The position numbers and the translations under genes are program-made. A stretch of DNA of 48,328 nucleotides, taken from NCBI GenBank assembly GCA_016207605.1, contig JACQPJ010000028.1:1-48328 (forward strand), given 5' to 3'. Position 1 is the first letter of the stretch; every line of letters begins with the position of its first letter. Shown here piece after piece: positions 44,398 through 48,328 of this stretch. The DNA comes from Elusimicrobiota bacterium (lineage in GTDB: Bacteria; Elusimicrobiota; Elusimicrobia; UBA1565; UBA9628). A model generated the notes under the pieces. It saw only the letters and a program-made list of their open reading frames with translations, had not been told where the DNA came from and ran no database searches.

Positions 44398-45450
44398 TTG
44401 ACCCGGGAGGAGTTCTCCGCCCAGTGCGAGCGGGGCGCCGCCCAGTTCCCCGCCCTGCCCGTCACCTCCGCCGTCCTGCGCTGGACCGCCGAGCAGCTGC
44501 GGCGCGGCGAGCCGCCCTGGTGGAAGGCGGCGGCCAAGGCCTGGGAAAAAAGGGTCTTCACCGCCTGGAGCGAGGCCTGGGGCCTCTACCTGGCCGCCCT
44601 GCACTTCGAGGCTCTCCGCGACGCGGAGTCCCCGCTCGTGCCCTACTTCCCCTCCTGCGGCGGGACCGCGGAGGCCGACCCCGGACCGGCGCTGGCCCGA
44701 TTCCTGGCCAATCCTCCGCCGACCTTCTTCGAGAGCCTGCGCGAGCGCAACCGGCGCAGCTACGTCGCGGCGCGCTCCGTGCTCTGGATCGGCCCGGCCC
44801 TGCTCTTTTTCCAGCGCAAGCGCGGCCTGCCCTTCTACCTGGTGGAGGTCAACGCCGGCGCGGGCCTCAACCTGGCCGCCGACGCGGCCCTTCCCCAGAA
44901 GGGCTTCGACTCGGAGCTGGTCGCGGCCCGCGTCGGCCTCGACTCTCCGCCGCTGGAGCTGGCCGACCTCGCCGACCGCCGCTGGCTGACGGCCGGGGTC
45001 TGGCCCGATAACCTGCGCGGCGTCGCGGAGCTCGACCGCGCGATCGACGTCGTCCAGAAGCGCCTGGCCCGCGACCCCGCCTTCGTCCAGCTCGCGCCCT
45101 GCCCGGCGCCCCAGGCGCCGGCCTTCCTGGCCAAGAACATTCCCGCCGGCGACCCGGACGCCGGCCTGCTCCTGTTCAACATGGGCGTCACCGCGCGCAT
45201 GGACGACGCGGAGTACGCGCGCTTTTCCTCCGCCGTCGAGGCCGCGCTCAAGCCCTGGGGCGACCGCGGCCTCTGGGTGGAGGTGGAGAGCGTGCGCGGG
45301 GAGTCCTACTCCGCGACCTACCAGCTGCGCGTTCACCGCTTGGCCGGCGGCGCCCTGCGCGGCCTGGTCATGGCCCGTTTCGACCTGGGCTCCTCGGCCC
45401 GCGCCTACAGCGACGCCGCCCCCGCCTTTCTTGAGGTTCGTTCCAAGTAG
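44398..45450 (+). CDS. DUF2332-like protein
   Basis: PFYLVEVNAGAGLNLAADAAL...RRWLTAGVWPDNLRGVAELDRAIDVVQKRL resembles the DUF2332 LvEvGaSAGLNL / W..a.vWPD pattern; TTG start. Confidence 0.6.
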   Translation: MTREEFSAQCERGAAQFPALPVTSAVLRWTAEQLRRGEPPWWKAAAKAWEKRVFTAWSEAWGLYLAALHFEALRDAESPLVPYFPSCGGTAEADPGPALARFLANPPPTFFESLRERNRRSYVAARSVLWIGPALLFFQRKRGLPFYLVEVNAGAGLNLAADAALPQKGFDSELVAARVGLDSPPLELADLADRRWLTAGVWPDNLRGVAELDRAIDVVQKRLARDPAFVQLAPCPAPQAPAFLAKNIPAGDPDAGLLLFNMGVTARMDDAEYARFSSAVEAALKPWGDRGLWVEVESVRGESYSATYQLRVHRLAGGALRGLVMARFDLGSSARAYSDAAPAFLEVRSK

Positions 45451-45469
45451 AGAACAGCGGAACCTCCAA

Positions 45470-45505
45470 GATACGACAAGAAACCACGATACGACAAGAA
45501 ACCAC
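45470..45505 (+). repeat. 18-bp perfect tandem duplication GATACGACAAGAAACCAC x2
   Basis: Two adjacent identical units 45470-45487 and 45488-45505, at the edge of the GxxExxY cassette. Confidence 0.9.
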
Positions 45506-46001
45506 AAAGACACAAAGATGAGGAGATACAACGGCAACAGCGCCAAAAAAAGCGAGGAATTAAAGAGCGATGCGCCGGATTCCCTCGCGGATCAGACAGA
45601 CGTTGAAGTTGATGAGCAGGCCCAAGCGCAGGCCAGTCAGCTTGAGATAGGTCAGGACCTGCGCCATGAAGACGGGCTGCAGGCGGTCCACCGATTTAAG
45701 CTCGACGAGGACGTGCCCCGCGACGATCAGGTCCGCACGAAAGCCCGCGTCGATCACGATTCCCTCATAGCGGACGGGCAGGGACGCCTGAGACTGAAAC
45801 GCGACGCCTCGCCGGCCCAGCTCGTGACGCAAACAGCGCTCGTAGACCGATTCCAACAGTCCGGGTCCCAGGGTCGCGTGGACCTTGAACGCGGCATCGA
45901 CCACCTCCCGAGCCGTCCTTTCCACGTCCTGCGGCAAGGCTTCCATCCGTTTTTATCCCCTTTTCGCCGTTGTTTCTCTCAATCTTTGTGTCTTCGTGGT
46001 T
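45500..46001. mobile_element. GxxExxY cassette flanked by inverted AACCAC(G/A)AAGACACAAAG repeats
   Basis: Left arm AACCACAAAGACACAAAGATGAGGAGA 45500-45526; right arm TCTCTCAATCTTTGTGTCTTCGTGGTT 45975-46001 (reverse complement AACCACGAAGACACAAAGATTGAGAGA). Confidence 0.7.
45560..45946 (-). CDS. GxxExxY protein (PDDEXK_3-like)
   Basis: VVDAAFKVHATLGPGLLESVYERCLRHELGRRGVAFQSQASLPVRYEGIVIDAGFRADLIVAGHVLVELKSVDRLQPVFMAQVLTYLKLTGLRLGLLINFNV. Confidence 0.93.
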   Translation of the reverse strand: MEALPQDVERTAREVVDAAFKVHATLGPGLLESVYERCLRHELGRRGVAFQSQASLPVRYEGIVIDAGFRADLIVAGHVLVELKSVDRLQPVFMAQVLTYLKLTGLRLGLLINFNVCLIREGIRRIAL

Positions 46002-46096
46002 CCTCCGTTCTTATACGCTTTGCCCCTGCCGGAAGTTCCCTTGAATGACGCGCGCGGGCCCTTGATTTTCCGGCGGGGCGGGGCCATAATTCCGGC

Positions 46097-47203
46097 ATGA
46101 GCCCGCGGGACCCCCGGCGCGGTCAGATCGTTCTGCCCGCCCTGCTGATCTTTCCGGCGCTGCTGCTGTTTGTCTACCTCATCTACGAGACGGCCAAGCT
46201 CTCGCGCGAGAAGATTCGCCACCAGTTCGCGATGGACGCGGCCGTCTTCGTGGAGATGGCCAACTACTCCGACTTCCTCAACCGCACCGCCTACGTCAAC
46301 GGGGCCTTCCCGATGCGCATCTTCCAGGAGGGCTACGCCGACTTCCCGGCCGAGTGCGAGGGCAAGTGGGACCAGTGCCAAAAGACCACCTACGCCGAGA
46401 TCCTCTACAAAAACGGCGCCTTTCCCCGCAGCGCCGGCGACCCCGGCAAGGTCGCCTACGACGACGAGGGGGTCTGGGACATCCGCTACGGCGGCGCCGG
46501 CGCGGGCAAGAACTCCTCCCCGCCCCAGCTCTCGGAGCCCTTCGCGCTCTTCACCCTCGACGACGCCAACCACTACTGGCACTCCTACCCCCTGGCCACC
46601 GAGATCTACAAGCTCTACCGCCAGGTCTACTCCCTGCTCGGCCAGGTCGAGGACGCCCAGCTCACCGTGCTCAAGCGCCTCTCCGCGGACCGCAACTTCC
46701 TCTCCAAGTCCTACTGGCTCAACACCGGCGACCCGCTCCAGGACGGCGTCGAGCTGGGCCGCCGCTTCGACGTGAGCCTGGGCAACTTCATGGGGGACGT
46801 CCAGCCCGTCTGCCTGCGCGCGCTGACCTACTGCGGCAACAAGGATCTCGGCGGCGGCGGCATCCAGCCCTTCGCCCCCCACTGCACCGACCCGCCCGTC
46901 GCGCTCGACACCTCGCCGGGCTGCAGCCAGGGTCTCTTCCAGCTCATGCACGTGGAGCCGCGCGCCATCGGCCGCCTGCGCGATTCCAACGGGGAGGGCT
47001 ACCCCGGCCTGTCGCTGAGCATGAACTGGGCCGTGCCCGCGGGCAACTACTGGAACGTTGATTTCGCCGGGCCGGGGCTCTTCGGCACGCCCAGCGGCAA
47101 GCCGGAGCTGCACACCACCATCTCGCTGGCGGGCGACCCCGCGGCGCGCCCCGCGGTCTGGCCCGACCCGACGCCCAAGTTCCAGGTGCGCCAGTTCCCA
47201 TGA
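46097..47203 (+). CDS. TadG-like pilus-associated protein
   Basis: PRRGQIVLPALLIFPALLLFVYLIYETAKLSREKIRHQFAMDAAVFVEMANYSDFLNRTAYVNGAFPMRIF: N-terminal TM followed by TadG-like region. Confidence 0.6.
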   Translation: MSPRDPRRGQIVLPALLIFPALLLFVYLIYETAKLSREKIRHQFAMDAAVFVEMANYSDFLNRTAYVNGAFPMRIFQEGYADFPAECEGKWDQCQKTTYAEILYKNGAFPRSAGDPGKVAYDDEGVWDIRYGGAGAGKNSSPPQLSEPFALFTLDDANHYWHSYPLATEIYKLYRQVYSLLGQVEDAQLTVLKRLSADRNFLSKSYWLNTGDPLQDGVELGRRFDVSLGNFMGDVQPVCLRALTYCGNKDLGGGGIQPFAPHCTDPPVALDTSPGCSQGLFQLMHVEPRAIGRLRDSNGEGYPGLSLSMNWAVPAGNYWNVDFAGPGLFGTPSGKPELHTTISLAGDPAARPAVWPDPTPKFQVRQFP

Positions 47204-47841
47204 GACCCCGGAACTGTGTGCCGCGTCCTCAGGATCGCGGCCTAGGCGCTATGAGGCTTTCCTCCGCTGCGCCTGTGCCGCGTCCTCAGGATCGCGGCCA
47301 GGCCACCACGGAGACGGTGCTCCTGTTCCCGCTCTTCATGTTCTTCCTCTTCGCCTTCGTCAAGATCTTCGCCCTGCTCGTGCTGGTTCAGCGCATCGAG
47401 ATCGCGTCCTTCTACGCCGCGCGGCGCTGGCAGCTCGAGTCGCACCGCAACGTCCTGCACGAGGGCTGGGACGACAGCGCCCTGCGCTCCAGCATCCAGG
47501 AGAAGGTCCTGGACTTCATCGGCTACGAGGGCTCCGTCTCCAAGGACGCGGAGTCCTTCCTGGGCCTGACCACCCAGTGCAGCGACGGCAGCACGGTGGG
47601 CGTCTCGGTCCAGCGCGCCGAGATCTGGCAGGTGGTAAGCGTGGTCGCCTGCCTGCGCCCCTTGAGCATGCCCTTCTACAAGGCGCCGGGCTTCGTGTTC
47701 CGGGCCACCAAGTACGTGCCCAATCGCGACCGCCCCATCGCCTTCATCCTGCCCGGCCTCCAGGACAAGAAGACCCCGACCTCGGGCGGCAACAAGGCTC
47801 CGGAGGGCGGGGACGACTCGGGCGGCTCTTCCGAGGATTAA
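47200..47841 (+). CDS. TadE-like protein with N-terminus built from CTAG elements
   Basis: MRPRNCVPRPQDRGLGAMRLSSAAPVPRPQDRGQATTETVLLFPLFMFFLFAFVKIFALLVLVQRIEIASFYAARRW; GQATTETVLLFPL is the TadE-type TM start. Confidence 0.65.
   Translation: MRPRNCVPRPQDRGLGAMRLSSAAPVPRPQDRGQATTETVLLFPLFMFFLFAFVKIFALLVLVQRIEIASFYAARRWQLESHRNVLHEGWDDSALRSSIQEKVLDFIGYEGSVSKDAESFLGLTTQCSDGSTVGVSVQRAEIWQVVSVVACLRPLSMPFYKAPGFVFRATKYVPNRDRPIAFILPGLQDKKTPTSGGNKAPEGGDDSGGSSED
47214..47302 (+). repeat. CTAG two-hairpin elements in tandem: partial copy (hairpin 2) sharing CTAG with full copy 5
   Basis: (TGTGCCGCGTCCTCAGGATCGCGGC) CTAG GCGC TATGAGGCTTTCCTCCGCT GCGCCT GT GCCGCGTCCTCAGGATCGCGGC CAGG. Confidence 0.9.
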
Positions 47842-47862
47842 AAGCTATCATGCGAGGAACTC

Positions 47863-48328
47863 ATGCTTTGGGCTAAAATCCGCCTTTTCTGGTCGCGCCA
47901 CTGGGTGCCCGTCGTCATCGCCGTCGGCGTCGTCGTGGCCATCCTCATCCCGATGTGGTACATGTCCGGGATGGAGGAGAGCGTGCGCCGCTACATCATC
48001 GGCATCAACGTCGCCTCCCTGCCCTGGGGCATCCTGCAGACGCTGGTCTTCGTGGGCTTCCTTTATCTCCTTCAATACGGCGGGGGCTTCGCGATGTTCC
48101 GCAAGTCCAAGGTGGACGCGGCCTCCGTCAACGTGCGCTTCGCCGACGTGATCGGCAACGACGAGGCCAAGCGCGAGGCCTGGGAGGTGGTCCAGCTCCT
48201 CAAGGACCGCGCGATGCTCAAGCGCGTGGGCGGCAAGATCCTGCACGGCCTGCTGATGGTCGGCCCGCCCGGCTGCGGCAAGACCATGCTCGCCAAGGCC
48301 GTTGCCACCGAGGCCGGCGTTCCCTTCC
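47863..48328 (+). CDS. FtsH-like AAA ATPase/protease, N-terminal part (runs off right edge)
   Basis: Two TM segments then NVRFADVIGNDEAKREAWEVVQLLKDRAMLKRVGGKILHGLLMVGPPGCGKTMLAKAVATEAGVPF. Confidence 0.8.
   Translation, partial: MLWAKIRLFWSRHWVPVVIAVGVVVAILIPMWYMSGMEESVRRYIIGINVASLPWGILQTLVFVGFLYLLQYGGGFAMFRKSKVDAASVNVRFADVIGNDEAKREAWEVVQLLKDRAMLKRVGGKILHGLLMVGPPGCGKTMLAKAVATEAGVPF

Noticed and set aside
1-48328. CRISPR arrays, tRNA and rRNA genes
   Set aside because: No regularly spaced identical repeats with unique spacers, and no cloverleaf or rRNA-like stretch noticed by eye; a tRNAscan/Infernal run would be needed to exclude small RNAs.

Overview
High-GC (roughly 70% by eye) bacterial chromosomal segment. 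Gene content and the Ala/Pro-rich secreted proteins suggest Elusimicrobiota or a related Gram-negative lineage (inference only). Left part: queG(partial)-greA, a VapBC-like TA pair, birA-nadC, a HELRH putative metalloprotease, uvrB, then a tightly overlapping run pcnB/cca-trpS-scpA-scpB-glgA-(membrane protein)-ftsX-envC-ctpA-tsaD. Centre: a secreted protein with tandem FlgD-Ig-like repeats plus a PorV-like barrel, and a Tad/Flp pilus operon that includes a natural CpaE-CpaF ATPase fusion. Right part: a small accessory island (HNH remnant, RES-Xre TA with a near-ideal operator/promoter), an odd ABC exporter, a two-component cluster, a DUF2332-like gene, a GxxExxY cassette flanked by inverted repeats, TadG/TadE-like genes and the start of an FtsH-like gene. 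Strongest unexplained signals: (1) a dispersed ~60-bp two-hairpin repeat family bounded by CTAG, with covarying stems, in 5 full copies plus fragments, that supplies stop codons (and probably start codons/N-termini) to neighbouring genes; (2) an inverted-repeat MITE-like insertion that encodes the signal peptide of CtpA and matches the repeats around the GxxExxY gene; (3) a ~250-bp fold-back structure enclosing one copy of repeat (1). No rRNA, tRNA or CRISPR was recognised. All homology calls are from reading motifs, not from searches.
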